A DNA stretch of 38,791 nt from Nitrospirota bacterium (GTDB taxonomy: Bacteria > Nitrospirota > Thermodesulfovibrionia > Thermodesulfovibrionales > UBA9159): NCBI GenBank assembly GCA_023475105.1, contig JAMCWJ010000074.1, positions 1 to 38,791 of the forward strand. The letters are read 5' to 3'. Below the pieces are notes generated by a model, which ran no database searches, was not told the DNA's origin, and saw only the letters and a list, made by a program, of their open reading frames with translations. Positions 1-8,895 of the stretch are shown piece after piece. Position 1 is the first letter of the stretch, and each line of letters opens with the position of its first letter. A program made the translations under genes and the position numbers.

Positions 1-14
1 TCAACGAGCAATAA

Positions 15-1727
15 ATTTACGGACTGATCTGGACCACAGGCCTGGCCCTCGCCTTTTACGGCAGCCTCAACATGATTTCGATCACCTTTGCCGTGCTCTT
101 CATCGGTCTCGGCATCGATTACAGCATCCAGTTCTGCCTGCGCTACAGGGAACTCGTCGCCTCCGGCGACGCCTCCGCAAACAGCGTCGTCATCGCCGCA
201 GAGGGTGTGGGACGGGCACTGATCCTGAGCTGCATCACGACAGCGATAGGATTCTTTTCCTTCGTCCCGACGGCATACTCAGGGGTAGCGCAGCTCGGCG
301 TGATTTCCGGCACAGGGATGTTCATCGCCCTTTTTGTAAACCTCACGGTTCTCCCGGCGCTTCTTACGCTGCTTCCCATGAGAGGGAAAAAGCATATCTC
401 TCATCTCCTTTCGGATAGGCTTCTCACCTTCCCTTACCGTCATCGCAAGGGGATCATAGCCGGCGCGCTCATACTGGGATCGGCAGCGGCAGTGTTTCTT
501 CCCGGGGTCTCCTTCAACTATAATCCACTCGACCTTTACAGCAGGAAGTCGGAGGCGGTCACTGCGATCAGGGAGCTTTTCGGACACACCGAAAGCCAGC
601 CATGGACAATCTCCGTGCTCGTCGGGGGCGAGGACAGGGCAAGGGCGCTCGCAGAGCGGCTGAGCAGACTCAACGAGGTAAAAACGGCGATCACCCTCGA
701 CGACTTCGTCCCCGATGACCAGGGAGAAAAGCTCCGGATTATTTCCGACATGGCGCTTTTTATGCCCGCCGGGCTTGACCGCTCCGGGATCGGACATCTC
801 ACGTATGAGCAGGAGATCAAAGCCCTCGCGGATTTCAGGAAAATCGCGACCAAATCCCTTCTCTCTTCACCCGGCGGGCATCTCTCGCTCAGGCGATTGA
901 ACGACGGCATCGCGAAGTTCGAGGCGCTCCTGAAAGGCCCGGCCGCAGGCCGCAGGGCCTTTGCATCACTCGAGGAAAGTCTCCTGTCGAATCTGCCGGT
1001 CCTCTTTACAAGACTCGAAACCTCACTCAGGGCGTCTCCAATTACGAAAAAGGACCTGCCGGAGGACCTGACAAGACAGTATATGGCGACCGACGGGCGT
1101 TACCGGGTACAGGTTTTTCCGAAGGAGAATATTCTGGATTCCGCCGCCTTGAAGCGTTTCGTGCTCGCGGTCCGGGCTGTCGCCCCGAACGCTACCGACG
1201 CCCCCGTGACGATCTTTGAATCGGGCAGCGCCGTTGTCTCATCCTTCAGAGAAGCGGTGTCCTATGCACTGGTTGCGATCGTCCTTTTCCTCCTGTTCGA
1301 GCTGAGAAGTTTCGCCGTGACGCTCCTGATACTTCTGCCGTTGACGCTCGCAATGCTCCTGACCGCCGCGGCCTCTGTCCTGCTCGGAGTCCCCCTTAAT
1401 TTCGCGAATGTCATCGTCGTGCCGCTCCTCCTGGGCGTCGGAGTCCACAGCGGCATTATCTTTATTCTTCGCTATCAGAAGGAACCTCCCAAAGACGGGA
1501 ACATGCTGAAGACGAGCACTGCACGGGCGCTGCTGATAAGCACCCTGACGACGCTCATCAGCACGGGCAGCCTCTCGTTTTCTCCGCACAGGGGAATCGC
1601 GAGCATGGGGATACTGCTCAGCGTCTGCTTCGGCTTTCTGATACTTGCGATCCTCGTCCTGATGCCCGCCTCGCTTAAGCTGTTCATGGACCGCACGGGG
1701 AAAGGGAAGAACGATGCGTTGTGGTAA
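15..1727 (+). CDS. hpnN: HpnN, hopanoid-associated RND transporter (5'-truncated)
   Basis: This is the C-terminal two thirds of an RND/MMPL-family inner-membrane transporter of the HpnN type, which in known hopanoid producers moves hopanoids towards the outer membrane. The reading frame begins in the middle of a membrane segment and runs through the typical GLGIDY helix, a long periplasmic domain (about residues 150-400) and a second helix bundle with the paired motif GVGVHSGI. Family members are about 850-880 residues; about 570 are present, so the first periplasmic loop and helix 1 are missing. An ATG exists at position 72, but homologous sequence continues upstream of it to an in-frame stop at 12-14, right at the window edge. 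That stop may be an edge artefact or a real break. It is the first gene of the hopanoid cluster. Identity is firm; completeness is unknown. Confidence 0.85.
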   Translation: MYGLIWTTGLALAFYGSLNMISITFAVLFIGLGIDYSIQFCLRYRELVASGDASANSVVIAAEGVGRALILSCITTAIGFFSFVPTAYSGVAQLGVISGTGMFIALFVNLTVLPALLTLLPMRGKKHISHLLSDRLLTFPYRHRKGIIAGALILGSAAAVFLPGVSFNYNPLDLYSRKSEAVTAIRELFGHTESQPWTISVLVGGEDRARALAERLSRLNEVKTAITLDDFVPDDQGEKLRIISDMALFMPAGLDRSGIGHLTYEQEIKALADFRKIATKSLLSSPGGHLSLRRLNDGIAKFEALLKGPAAGRRAFASLEESLLSNLPVLFTRLETSLRASPITKKDLPEDLTRQYMATDGRYRVQVFPKENILDSAALKRFVLAVRAVAPNATDAPVTIFESGSAVVSSFREAVSYALVAIVLFLLFELRSFAVTLLILLPLTLAMLLTAAASVLLGVPLNFANVIVVPLLLGVGVHSGIIFILRYQKEPPKDGNMLKTSTARALLISTLTTLISTGSLSFSPHRGIASMGILLSVCFGFLILAILVLMPASLKLFMDRTGKGKNDALW

Positions 1728-1904
1728 GAGGGTCGTCTTTTTTTTCACAAGGACGCCGGGCGGCCTGGTTTTCCCGGCCGGAGCCGGCAGAAGGCCGGGG
1801 CCCGCCGCTATCGTCCTGGAAAAAAGTCTCCCTGTCCTGCCAAGGGCAGAACCCGCCCCCAGAACCTCACAAAAGGATAAAATGTCCTTAACATACTATA
1901 GCAA
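1728..1904. other. GC-rich structured spacer between hpnN and hpnK
   Basis: A T-run lies just after the hpnN stop (1737-1745). It is followed by a GC-rich block with nested inverted repeats: CCCGGCC at 1773-1779 pairs with GGCCGGG at 1793-1799, and AGGACG near 1750 pairs with CGTCCT near 1812. This could end or attenuate hpnN transcription. The T-run precedes rather than follows the stem, so it is not a standard intrinsic terminator on the plus strand. No convincing gene is seen. Confidence 0.35.
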
Positions 1905-1932
1905 TTGCAAAAAAGGGATGCTTTGCTATAAT
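1905..1932 (+). promoter_or_regulatory. Sigma-70-type promoter for hpnK and downstream genes
   Basis: A -35-like TTGCAA (1905-1910) is separated by 16 bp from a perfect -10 TATAAT (1927-1932). It sits about 110 bp before the hpnK start and points towards it. This suggests hpnK to the DUF422 gene can be transcribed independently of hpnN. Read by eye; no transcript data. Confidence 0.55.
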
Positions 1933-2050
1933 GACCGTATGCAACAGAAAGGTTCCGGACAGGGACGGTCCTCCAAGGATGGGAGAATGAAATCTTCTTC
2001 TCCGTCGGTCCGGAAAACAGTCGAAGCGTGAAAAAGGGGAGACGAAACTC

Positions 2051-2920
2051 TTGAACGAAAAGAATCTCGTCGTTGTCGCGGACGACCTGGGCAGATCTCT
2101 CGCGGTCAATAGCGCGGTTGCCGAGGCACACGACAGGGGGATCCTCACCGCCGCGAGTATGATGGTAACCGGGGAGGCTTTCGAAGAGGCTGTCATAATT
2201 GTGAGCAACCGCAGGCAGCTCTCGGTCGGGCTTCATGTAACTCTGTGCGACGGACGTGCTGTCCTGCCCCATTCACGGGTTCCCGGCCTGACGGGTCCTG
2301 ACGGCCGCTTCGGGTACAACCCGGTCAGGGCCTGGCTAAAGCACATGACACCGGGAATTTTCCGGCAGATCGAGGCGGAGGTAGAGGCCCAGTTTGACGC
2401 CCTTGAGGGCGCCGGCATACGCCCTACCCACGTCGACAGTCATCACCACCTTCACATGAACCCTCCGATTTTCGAAATACTCTGCAGACAGGCGTCACAG
2501 AGAGGGGTCGGGTGGATCCGGCTTCCGAAGGAGTCCCTTTCCGTCCTTGTCGCCTTGCGCTCCCATGCGCGGGGCGTCATGCCTTTCATCGAATGGGCCG
2601 CCTTCGGAGTGCTCGGGGCGTGCAATGCGAGGACCGCAAGAAAGTATGGACTTGAATCCGCACGCCGCACGTACGGACTTTCGCGGACCGGCGATGTCGA
2701 TACGGACTACCTGCTGCGCGTTCTGGACCGCATCAGGGAACCGTATAATGAATTGTTTGTCCATCCCGACAGGGCGACGGAAGCGGGCAGGCGGGAACTC
2801 GCGGCCCTCACCTCGGACGAGGTGCGCAGGGGCCTCGTTGAGGCCGGAATTGAACCCGTCGGGTACAGGGAGCTTTCAAAGAGACATCCAGAACTGAATT
2901 CTGCATGTGAAAGAACATGA
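2051..2920 (+). CDS. hpnK: HpnK, ChbG/YdjC-family hopanoid-associated deacetylase
   Basis: A 289-residue protein of the YdjC/ChbG family (polysaccharide-deacetylase-like (beta/alpha) barrel), subgroup HpnK. It has the N-terminal metal-binding VVADDLG motif (about residues 8-14), a conserved GLHVTLCDG strand-loop and the HVDSHHHLHMNP motif near residue 125, which supplies metal-binding histidines and an aspartate. HpnK proteins occur in hopanoid gene clusters. A role in deacetylating a glycosylated side-chain intermediate is commonly inferred, but I know of no firm biochemical proof. The start is TTG at 2051, preceded by GGGGAG at 2036-2041 with good spacing. The gene lies between hpnN and the cyclase, downstream of its own good promoter. 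Confidence 0.85.
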   Translation: MNEKNLVVVADDLGRSLAVNSAVAEAHDRGILTAASMMVTGEAFEEAVIIVSNRRQLSVGLHVTLCDGRAVLPHSRVPGLTGPDGRFGYNPVRAWLKHMTPGIFRQIEAEVEAQFDALEGAGIRPTHVDSHHHLHMNPPIFEILCRQASQRGVGWIRLPKESLSVLVALRSHARGVMPFIEWAAFGVLGACNARTARKYGLESARRTYGLSRTGDVDTDYLLRVLDRIREPYNELFVHPDRATEAGRRELAALTSDEVRRGLVEAGIEPVGYRELSKRHPELNSACERT

Positions 2921-3076
2921 GGATATCCGGTATAATTTGCTGTTATTCTATGCTGCAACTGATGAAACGGCTGCGGCCCAGGGCGCGAAAGGAACCGGAA
3001 TGACGCTTTTGTGCGAGCCGTCCCTGTTGCCCGGCACGCGTCCAGCCGTGGTACGGGGAAGAGAAAGGAGTTTCTG

Positions 3077-5176
3077 ATGAGGAAAAGGAACGTCTTCTCG
3101 CCGCTTCAACCGGTGCAGACGATTCTCGCCTTCATAAAACAGCGCAGCCTGCAGACCGTAGGCACCCTGGAGATGAAGCACAATGCGCTGTCCGGAAGGT
3201 GTGTCGACACGGATCCCTCAGTTCTCCGCACGCAACCCGGGAATAAGAACTATCCTTCCGGAGCGAGACTTGCTGATCTGCCGGAGTGCATATCGGACGC
3301 TATCGTGAAGACGCAGTCTTATTACAGAAGCGAGCAGCACAGGTCCGGTTACTGGTGGTATGAGCTCGAATCCAATGTCACGATGTCTGCAGAGTATCTC
3401 ATGCTCCTCCATTTTCTCGGGATACGGGACAAGGAGCGGGACCGGAGTATCGCGAACCACATCCTCAGGCATCAGAGATCGGACGGAACCTGGTCGATCC
3501 ACTGGGGAGGGAAAGGCGACCTCAGTACGACGATCGAGGCGTATTTTGCGCTCAAACTTTCAGGGCGTTCCGCAGATGAGGAGCCCCTGAGAAAGGCGAA
3601 GTCCTTCATCCTTTCGAACGGTGGAGTGGAGGCAGCACGGGTTTTCACGAAGATATTCCTCGCCCTCTTCGGAGAGTTCGACTGGAAGGCGATCCCCTCG
3701 ATCCCTGTCGAAATCAACCTCCTTCCCTACTGGTTCCCGATCAATATCTATAACTTCTCGAGCTGGGCGCGATCGACAATCGTCCCGCTTTCCCTGATTC
3801 TCGACTTTAAACCGGCCAGACCTGTCCACGAAGGCGCGGGACTCAGGGAGCTTTACAGGGAGCCTGAAAAAAGGCCGCCCCTGACGACAAAGCGGCCTCC
3901 CCTCCTCTCATGGAAAAAGTTCTTTGTCGTGGCGGATGGGGCGATAAAGATCATGGAGCAACTTCCCGTCAGACCGCTCAGGAACAGGGCGATGAAACAG
4001 GCGGAGCGATGGCTCCTCGAGCATCAGGAGTTTACCGGAGACTGGGGAGGGATACAGCCCGCCATGGTGAATTCGATCCTCGCCCTCGTGGCGATGGGCC
4101 ACGATCTGAGTTACGGCCCGATAAGGAGAGGGCTCGAAGCCCTCGAGAGGTTTACGATCGAAACAAACGACGAGCTTCTTCTTCAGGCGTGCATTTCTCC
4201 TGTATGGGACACGGCCCTCACCTCTCTTGCCCTGTTGTACTCGGACATGGACAGGGACCATCCGAGCCTTCTCAAGGCGTGCAAGTGGCTTGCATCGAAA
4301 CAGATCTTCGAGAAAGGGGACTATAACGTGAAAAGGCCCCGCCTGAGACCCGGCGGCTGGGCGTTTGAGTTCGAGAACAACTGGTATCCGGACGTGGATG
4401 ATACCGCCGTGGTCCTGATGCTTCTGAACAGATACGCCGACAAGGAATTTATCTCCCCGGAGAATCTCGAAAGCGGACTCCGATGGATTTTGGGGATGCA
4501 GGGCAAGGACGGAGGATGGGGGGCGTTCGATGTGGACAACGACATGAGGATACTGAACCAGCTCCCTTTCGGCGACCTGGAGGCGATGATCGATCCGAGC
4601 AGTCCCGACCTTACGGGCAGGGTGCTCGAGCTCCTCGGACTCCACGGCTCTACGCCCTCCGATGACGTCGTGAGAAGGGCCCTCGCCTTTCTCAAGAAAA
4701 CCCAGGAGGCGGACGGCTCGTGGTGGAGCAGATGGGGCGTCAATTATATCAACGGCACATGGTCGGTCCTGATGGGGCTCAGTGCGATCGGAGAAGATCT
4801 CACCCTGCCCTACGTGAGAAAGGCGGTAAGCTGGCTGAAGGGCATCCAGCGCCGGGACGGCGGCTGGGGAGAATGCTGCGAGTCTTACGAAGATCCGGCT
4901 CTGAAGCGGTGCGGGGAAAGTACGCCTTCCCAGACAGCCTGGGCGGTCCTCGCCCTCATTGCAGCGGGCGAGGGGACCTCCGAGGAGGTGCTCAGGGGAA
5001 TCACCTATCTCCTTCAATGGCAGAACTACGACGGGACATGGGACGAGGAAGAGTTTACGGGAACCGGCTTTCCGAAGTATTTCATGATCCGGTACCATAA
5101 CTACAGGAACTGTTTTCCGTTGATGGCGCTCGGGAAGTTTCTTTCCCTCGGGAGGGACAGGGGGGCAGGGGTGTGA
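3077..5176 (+). CDS. shc: Squalene-hopene cyclase
   Basis: This enzyme cyclises squalene to hopene/hopanol, the founding step of hopanoid synthesis, as a monotopic membrane protein. The frame is open from a GTG at 3011, but ATG 3077 is preferred because AAAGGAG (3064-3070) lies 6 nt before it, giving 699 residues, normal for the family. The catalytic acid motif DVDD (DXDD) is at about residues 439-442, in the context YPDVDDTA. Several QW-type repeats (QGKDGGWGAFD, QRRDGGWGE, QTAWAVLALIAAG) are visible, as is the conserved LPFGDLEAMIDPSSPDLTGR stretch. A TATAAT at 2931-2936 lies upstream without a convincing -35. The stop overlaps the hpnA start by 4 nt (GTGA), so the two are probably translationally coupled. 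Also called hpnF. Confidence 0.96.
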   Translation: MRKRNVFSPLQPVQTILAFIKQRSLQTVGTLEMKHNALSGRCVDTDPSVLRTQPGNKNYPSGARLADLPECISDAIVKTQSYYRSEQHRSGYWWYELESNVTMSAEYLMLLHFLGIRDKERDRSIANHILRHQRSDGTWSIHWGGKGDLSTTIEAYFALKLSGRSADEEPLRKAKSFILSNGGVEAARVFTKIFLALFGEFDWKAIPSIPVEINLLPYWFPINIYNFSSWARSTIVPLSLILDFKPARPVHEGAGLRELYREPEKRPPLTTKRPPLLSWKKFFVVADGAIKIMEQLPVRPLRNRAMKQAERWLLEHQEFTGDWGGIQPAMVNSILALVAMGHDLSYGPIRRGLEALERFTIETNDELLLQACISPVWDTALTSLALLYSDMDRDHPSLLKACKWLASKQIFEKGDYNVKRPRLRPGGWAFEFENNWYPDVDDTAVVLMLLNRYADKEFISPENLESGLRWILGMQGKDGGWGAFDVDNDMRILNQLPFGDLEAMIDPSSPDLTGRVLELLGLHGSTPSDDVVRRALAFLKKTQEADGSWWSRWGVNYINGTWSVLMGLSAIGEDLTLPYVRKAVSWLKGIQRRDGGWGECCESYEDPALKRCGESTPSQTAWAVLALIAAGEGTSEEVLRGITYLLQWQNYDGTWDEEEFTGTGFPKYFMIRYHNYRNCFPLMALGKFLSLGRDRGAGV

Positions 5177-6186
5177 AGGCGCTTGTCACGGGCGCGACGG
5201 GGTTCATCGGTTTCTCCGCTGCAAAGCTCCTGAGAGAGAAAGGGCTGCAGGTCATTGCCCTCGTAAGGAAAGGAAGCGATGCATCTTTCCTAGCGTCGCA
5301 CGACATCGCTACGGCCGAAGGCGATGTGAGGGATTTGGACTCGGTCCTCAGGGCGCTCCGGGGCTGCCGGCAGCTCTATCATCTTGCGGCAGATTACCGG
5401 CTCTGGGTGCCTGACCCTGAGACCATGTACGAGATCAATGTCCGGGGGACGAGAAACGTCATGGAGGCTGCCCTGAGACTCGGCACGGAAAAGGTAATCT
5501 ATACCAGCACCGTTGGGGTCCTCGCGGCGAGCCGGGACGGAAAGCCTTCGGACGAGGAGACGCCGAGCGCCCTGTCCGACATGACCGGACATTACAAGAG
5601 GTCGAAGTTTATTGCGGAAAAAGAAGTATTTCGTTTCATAGAGAGAGGACTCCCGGCCGTCGTCGTGAACCCCTCGACGCCGATAGGCCCGAGGGACAGG
5701 AAGCCGACCCCTACGGGGAAGATGATCGTCGACTTCATGAACGGAGCGATGCCCGCATATCTCGATACGGGGCTGAACTTCGTCGACGTGATGGATGTTG
5801 CCGCCGGCCACTGGCTCGCCGCAGAACGCGGAAAAACCGGGCAGCGGTATATTCTGGGCAACAGAAATCTCTCTCTGAGGGAGTTCCTCGGAATCCTTGC
5901 AGGTCTGACAGGCGGGAAACCTCCGAAAGTCAGACTGCCCTACCTGCCGGTGCTGCTCGCGGCTCACATCGACGAGACGCTTTCGAAGTTCACCCGCAGG
6001 CATCCGCGCATCCCCCTCACAGGAGTGAGGATGGCAAGGAAGTACATGTATTTTGACTGTACGAAGGCGGTGCGTGAACTGGGCATGCCGCAGAGCCCCA
6101 TAGAGGACGCTATTGAAAAGGCGGCAGGCTGGTTTCGGGAAAGCGGATACGTGAGAAGTCATGCTCTGCTTCCGGAAAGGGCATAA
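5173..6186 (+). CDS. hpnA: HpnA, hopanoid-associated NAD-dependent sugar epimerase/reductase
   Basis: A 337-residue extended short-chain dehydrogenase with the N-terminal Rossmann motif TGATGFIG (residues 6-13), an acidic GDVRD segment and the catalytic signature of Ser/Thr near STVG (about residue 113) plus YKRSK (about residue 139). It matches the HpnA branch of the dihydroflavonol-reductase-like epimerases. These are found with the cyclase and hpnH, and a role in side-chain sugar modification is inferred for them. The start is GTG 5173, overlapping the cyclase stop by 4 nt. Its own stop is followed immediately by the ATG of the DUF116 gene, so this is a tight operon. Confidence 0.88.
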   Translation: MKALVTGATGFIGFSAAKLLREKGLQVIALVRKGSDASFLASHDIATAEGDVRDLDSVLRALRGCRQLYHLAADYRLWVPDPETMYEINVRGTRNVMEAALRLGTEKVIYTSTVGVLAASRDGKPSDEETPSALSDMTGHYKRSKFIAEKEVFRFIERGLPAVVVNPSTPIGPRDRKPTPTGKMIVDFMNGAMPAYLDTGLNFVDVMDVAAGHWLAAERGKTGQRYILGNRNLSLREFLGILAGLTGGKPPKVRLPYLPVLLAAHIDETLSKFTRRHPRIPLTGVRMARKYMYFDCTKAVRELGMPQSPIEDAIEKAAGWFRESGYVRSHALLPERA

Positions 6187-6993
6187 ATGAACGAAGCCGA
6201 AAGCGGAAAGTCAAAAGACAGGAGACTCGGGGACGAATGGTCCGACTGGAAAGGGGAGGACGCGTCCCGGGAGTCCGCAATCGACGAAAAACAGGGCACG
6301 TTTTTCCTGCTCTCTCTCGGCGTCGTCTTCATCTTCGTTCTGCTGGTATCCGCGGGCTGGTACCTCGTAAAACCGAGGGTCGAACAACTGCACCCGCTGG
6401 TTCTGCTGTCTCTCAGATGGTCGGTCCTGGGGTCTCTGTCGCTGGTCTTGTGTCTGTTTCTTCTCGAGGGCTTTGCCCTTCTGAAACTCGGGAAGTCACT
6501 TCTCCCTTACCGGTGGACAGAGAGGCTGCTTCTCTTTTTCCTCCCGAAAACGATCTGGCTCGGAGCCAAATTCGGCATCAGCAGGGACAGGGTCGGAAAC
6601 TCCTTTATCAAGGTGAACAACTTTCTCACAAGGTGCTGCGTTTCGGCGCTCCAGGCTGAAAGCCTTTTGGTCCTGCTCCCCCGGTGTTTAAAAAAAGAGG
6701 CGCGAAGCGAGATTATCGACAGGATAAACGGCGACCCCTTCAGAATCCTCACCGCGGGCGGGGGCGAGGAGGCAAGAGAAGCGATCAGGAAATACCGGCC
6801 GACGTTTATCCTCGCCCTCGCCTGCGAAAGAGACCTGATGAGCGGCCTCAGGGACGTGGCCGAAAAGATCCCGGTCCTCGCCATACCGAACAGGAGGCCC
6901 GAGGGTCCGTGCAAGAACACCCATGTCTCCCTCGGGGAACTGGACGAGGCCCTGCGGTTCATACAAGAGAGGATGCGGGCGAACCGCAACTGA
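6187..6993 (+). CDS. DUF116-family membrane protein
   Basis: A 268-residue protein with a charged, cytosolic-looking N-terminus (about 35 residues) and two hydrophobic helices (about residues 38-60 and 73-100). A DUF116 domain follows, recognisable by LLVLLPRCLKKE, a glycine-rich TAGGGEEA segment, an ALACERDLMSGL motif and the C-terminal GPCKNTHV motif. DUF116 proteins usually carry several cysteines around the LLP-C-L segment. Here only some remain (RCC, RCL, ACE, GPC), so metal binding is uncertain. The function of the family is not known to me. The gene fits exactly between hpnA (0 nt gap) and hpnH (1 nt gap), implying a job in hopanoid synthesis or trafficking by association only. Confidence 0.75.
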   Translation: MNEAESGKSKDRRLGDEWSDWKGEDASRESAIDEKQGTFFLLSLGVVFIFVLLVSAGWYLVKPRVEQLHPLVLLSLRWSVLGSLSLVLCLFLLEGFALLKLGKSLLPYRWTERLLLFFLPKTIWLGAKFGISRDRVGNSFIKVNNFLTRCCVSALQAESLLVLLPRCLKKEARSEIIDRINGDPFRILTAGGGEEAREAIRKYRPTFILALACERDLMSGLRDVAEKIPVLAIPNRRPEGPCKNTHVSLGELDEALRFIQERMRANRN

Positions 6994-6994
6994 T

Positions 6995-7999
6995 ATGCGC
7001 TTTCCCGCAAGTCTCCATTTCTCGATAACCTCGTTCTTCATCAGGAATGCCCTGAAGCGAAGAAAGAGGTTCCCGCTGGTGCTGATGCTCGAACCGACGC
7101 ACCGGTGCAACCTCCTCTGCGCGGGCTGCGACAGGATACGACTGCAGGCCGAGGAACAGTCGGCCGACCTCTCCCTCCGGGACTGCATCGACTCTGCAAT
7201 CGAATCGGGCGCTCCTGTCGTGACGATAACGGGCGGGGAGCCCCTTCTCTATCAGGATCTGAGGCCCCTTGCCGCAGAACTCCTCAGGCTGAAAAGGCAC
7301 ATCTATCTCTGCTCGAACGGCCTTCTCACGGAGTCCTTCATCGAAGAATTCGAGCCCCATTCACGTCTCACCCTGAACTTTCATCTCGACGGGATGGAGG
7401 AGAACCATGACAGGATCGCGAACAAGCCGGGAACCTTTGCGAAGGCGCTGGAATCGATTAAGAAGGCGAAGAGGCGCGGCTTCAGGGTCAGCACGAATAC
7501 CTCCGTGTACAAAAACTCCGATACGAGGGAACTGGAGAGATTATTTGCCCTGCTGAAGGGCCTTCGCGTGGACGGCCTTCTCGTTTCTCCCGCCTTCAGC
7601 TATGAACGCGTCGAGAACGATATCTTCCTTACCAGGGAAGAGGCGGTCCGGAGGTTCCTTGATATGGCCCCTCTCTTTGAAAGATTTCCCTTCATCAGCT
7701 CGCCCCTCTACCTCGATTTTCTGATGGGCAAGAGGAAGATGCGCTGCACCCCCTGGGGCAACCCGACGCGAAATCCCCTCGGCTGGAAATCGCCCTGCTA
7801 TCTCATCACCGACAGATATTATTCTTCCTTCGCGGAGTTGATGGAAGAGACCGACTGGGACCGGTATGAGTCCGGAGCAGACCCGAGGTGCAGGGACTGC
7901 ATGGTCCATAGCGGGTATGAGGCGACGGTCATGCGGACCGCGTTCTCGAATCCGAAGGACCTGGCCAGACTCGCCCTCTGGAATCTGAAGAAGTCCTGA
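6995..7999 (+). CDS. hpnH: HpnH, radical SAM adenosylhopane synthase
   Basis: HpnH adds the 5'-deoxyadenosyl group of SAM to diploptene, giving adenosylhopane, the first C35 hopanoid. The protein (334 residues) has the radical-SAM motif CNLLCAGC with cysteines at residues 38, 42 and 45, followed by the TGGEPLL motif that contacts SAM. The C-terminal CRDCMVHSGYEA block is characteristic of HpnH. The frame is open further upstream inside the DUF116 gene, but ATG 6995, 1 nt after the DUF116 stop, gives the family's usual N-terminus (KRRKRFPLVLMLEPTHRCN). Its TGA overlaps the next ATG by 1 nt. The enzyme acts before HpnG, which is encoded convergently downstream. Confidence 0.95.
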   Translation: MRFPASLHFSITSFFIRNALKRRKRFPLVLMLEPTHRCNLLCAGCDRIRLQAEEQSADLSLRDCIDSAIESGAPVVTITGGEPLLYQDLRPLAAELLRLKRHIYLCSNGLLTESFIEEFEPHSRLTLNFHLDGMEENHDRIANKPGTFAKALESIKKAKRRGFRVSTNTSVYKNSDTRELERLFALLKGLRVDGLLVSPAFSYERVENDIFLTREEAVRRFLDMAPLFERFPFISSPLYLDFLMGKRKMRCTPWGNPTRNPLGWKSPCYLITDRYYSSFAELMEETDWDRYESGADPRCRDCMVHSGYEATVMRTAFSNPKDLARLALWNLKKS

Positions 8000-8883
8000 T
8001 GGAGGCCTTCTTCCACCAGGCCGTCTATACCGTCGTCCTGAGGCCTTATGTCTTTGCCTTTCTTCTCGTGTACCTGTTCGGCTGTTCGCTGCACCTGGGG
8101 GTGAAAAGGGCACTTGCTTTCTGCATCGCGGGGTATCTTATCGCCTGGGCCTCGGAATACTCCTCCATCCATAACGGAATACCCTACGGGCCCTATTATT
8201 ATATCGAGGAGACGAAGGGGAAAGAGCTCTGGGTCCTCGGGGTCCCCTTTATGGATTCCTTGAGCTATGTCTTCCTCGCCTATGCGAGTTACAGTGTGGC
8301 CCTCATGGTGACTTCTCCGGCGACGGCAAGAGGGAAGATTTTGTACCTCCTCGAAACGAAGAAGATCAGGCGTTCTCTTTCTACGAGAATCTTCGCCGCA
8401 TTCTTTTTTGTTTACCTCGATATCATTATAGACCCGGTCGCGCTGCTCGGCGACCGCTGGTTTCTCGGCAGGATCTACGGCTATCCCGAGGGGGGCGTCT
8501 ACTTCGGTATCCCGATCTCGAATTTTATCGGATGGCTCATCGTCGGATTCGTCATGATATATGCGCTCCAGAAGATCGACCGCCTCCTCGACGGGACCCC
8601 TGACCGTTCGGGCTACAAGTACGCGTGGAGATATCTGATAGGCCCGGGACTCTACCTGGGGGTAATGGCATTCAATCTCGCCGTCACTTTCTCCATCGGC
8701 GAATACCGCCTCGGATGGACCGGCCTTTTCATCGTCCTGCTTCCGGCCCTGCTGCTCTTCTCGCTGATGAAGCTGAAACTGGCCGCGGACGGAGCCGGGC
8801 GAGCTGTGGAGGCCCATCTTTTGGATTTTCCGAAGGCGGTGCTTCCCGGTTCAGCTCATAGTGCTTCCGGTCCCCCTGTCTGA
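7999..8883 (+). CDS. DUF422/CruF-like polytopic membrane protein
   Basis: A 294-residue protein with about seven hydrophobic helices, resembling the carotenoid-biosynthesis (DUF422, CruF/bisanhydrobacterioruberin hydratase-like) family. Family features seen are the ASEYSSIHNGIPYGPYYY segment, GVPFMDSLSYVFLAYASY, and DIIIDPVA followed by GGVYFGIPISNFIGWLIV. Characterised members hydrate the end groups of acyclic carotenoids. No carotenoid gene (phytoene synthase or desaturase) is in this window, and the gene is the last of the hopanoid operon, overlapping the hpnH stop by 1 nt. A role on hopanoid or isoprenoid chains is possible but inferred. Family assignment is fairly secure; substrate unknown. 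Confidence 0.75.
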   Translation: MEAFFHQAVYTVVLRPYVFAFLLVYLFGCSLHLGVKRALAFCIAGYLIAWASEYSSIHNGIPYGPYYYIEETKGKELWVLGVPFMDSLSYVFLAYASYSVALMVTSPATARGKILYLLETKKIRRSLSTRIFAAFFFVYLDIIIDPVALLGDRWFLGRIYGYPEGGVYFGIPISNFIGWLIVGFVMIYALQKIDRLLDGTPDRSGYKYAWRYLIGPGLYLGVMAFNLAVTFSIGEYRLGWTGLFIVLLPALLLFSLMKLKLAADGAGRAVEAHLLDFPKAVLPGSAHSASGPPV

Positions 8884-8895
8884 AGTTTTCGCGGG

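Noticed and set aside
1714-2031. 105-codon plus-strand frame between hpnN and hpnK
   Set aside because: It covers the GC-rich hairpins and the promoter, has no family-like sequence and contains the TATAAT of the hpnK promoter.
3908-5098. Long minus-strand frame (396 codons) opposite the cyclase gene
   Set aside because: It is the antisense shadow of a GC-rich, clearly recognised cyclase gene; its sequence is charged and repetitive with no domain.
7819-8817. Minus-strand frame of 332 codons opposite hpnH and the DUF422 gene
   Set aside because: Antisense shadow with low-complexity charged composition; both sense genes are well supported.
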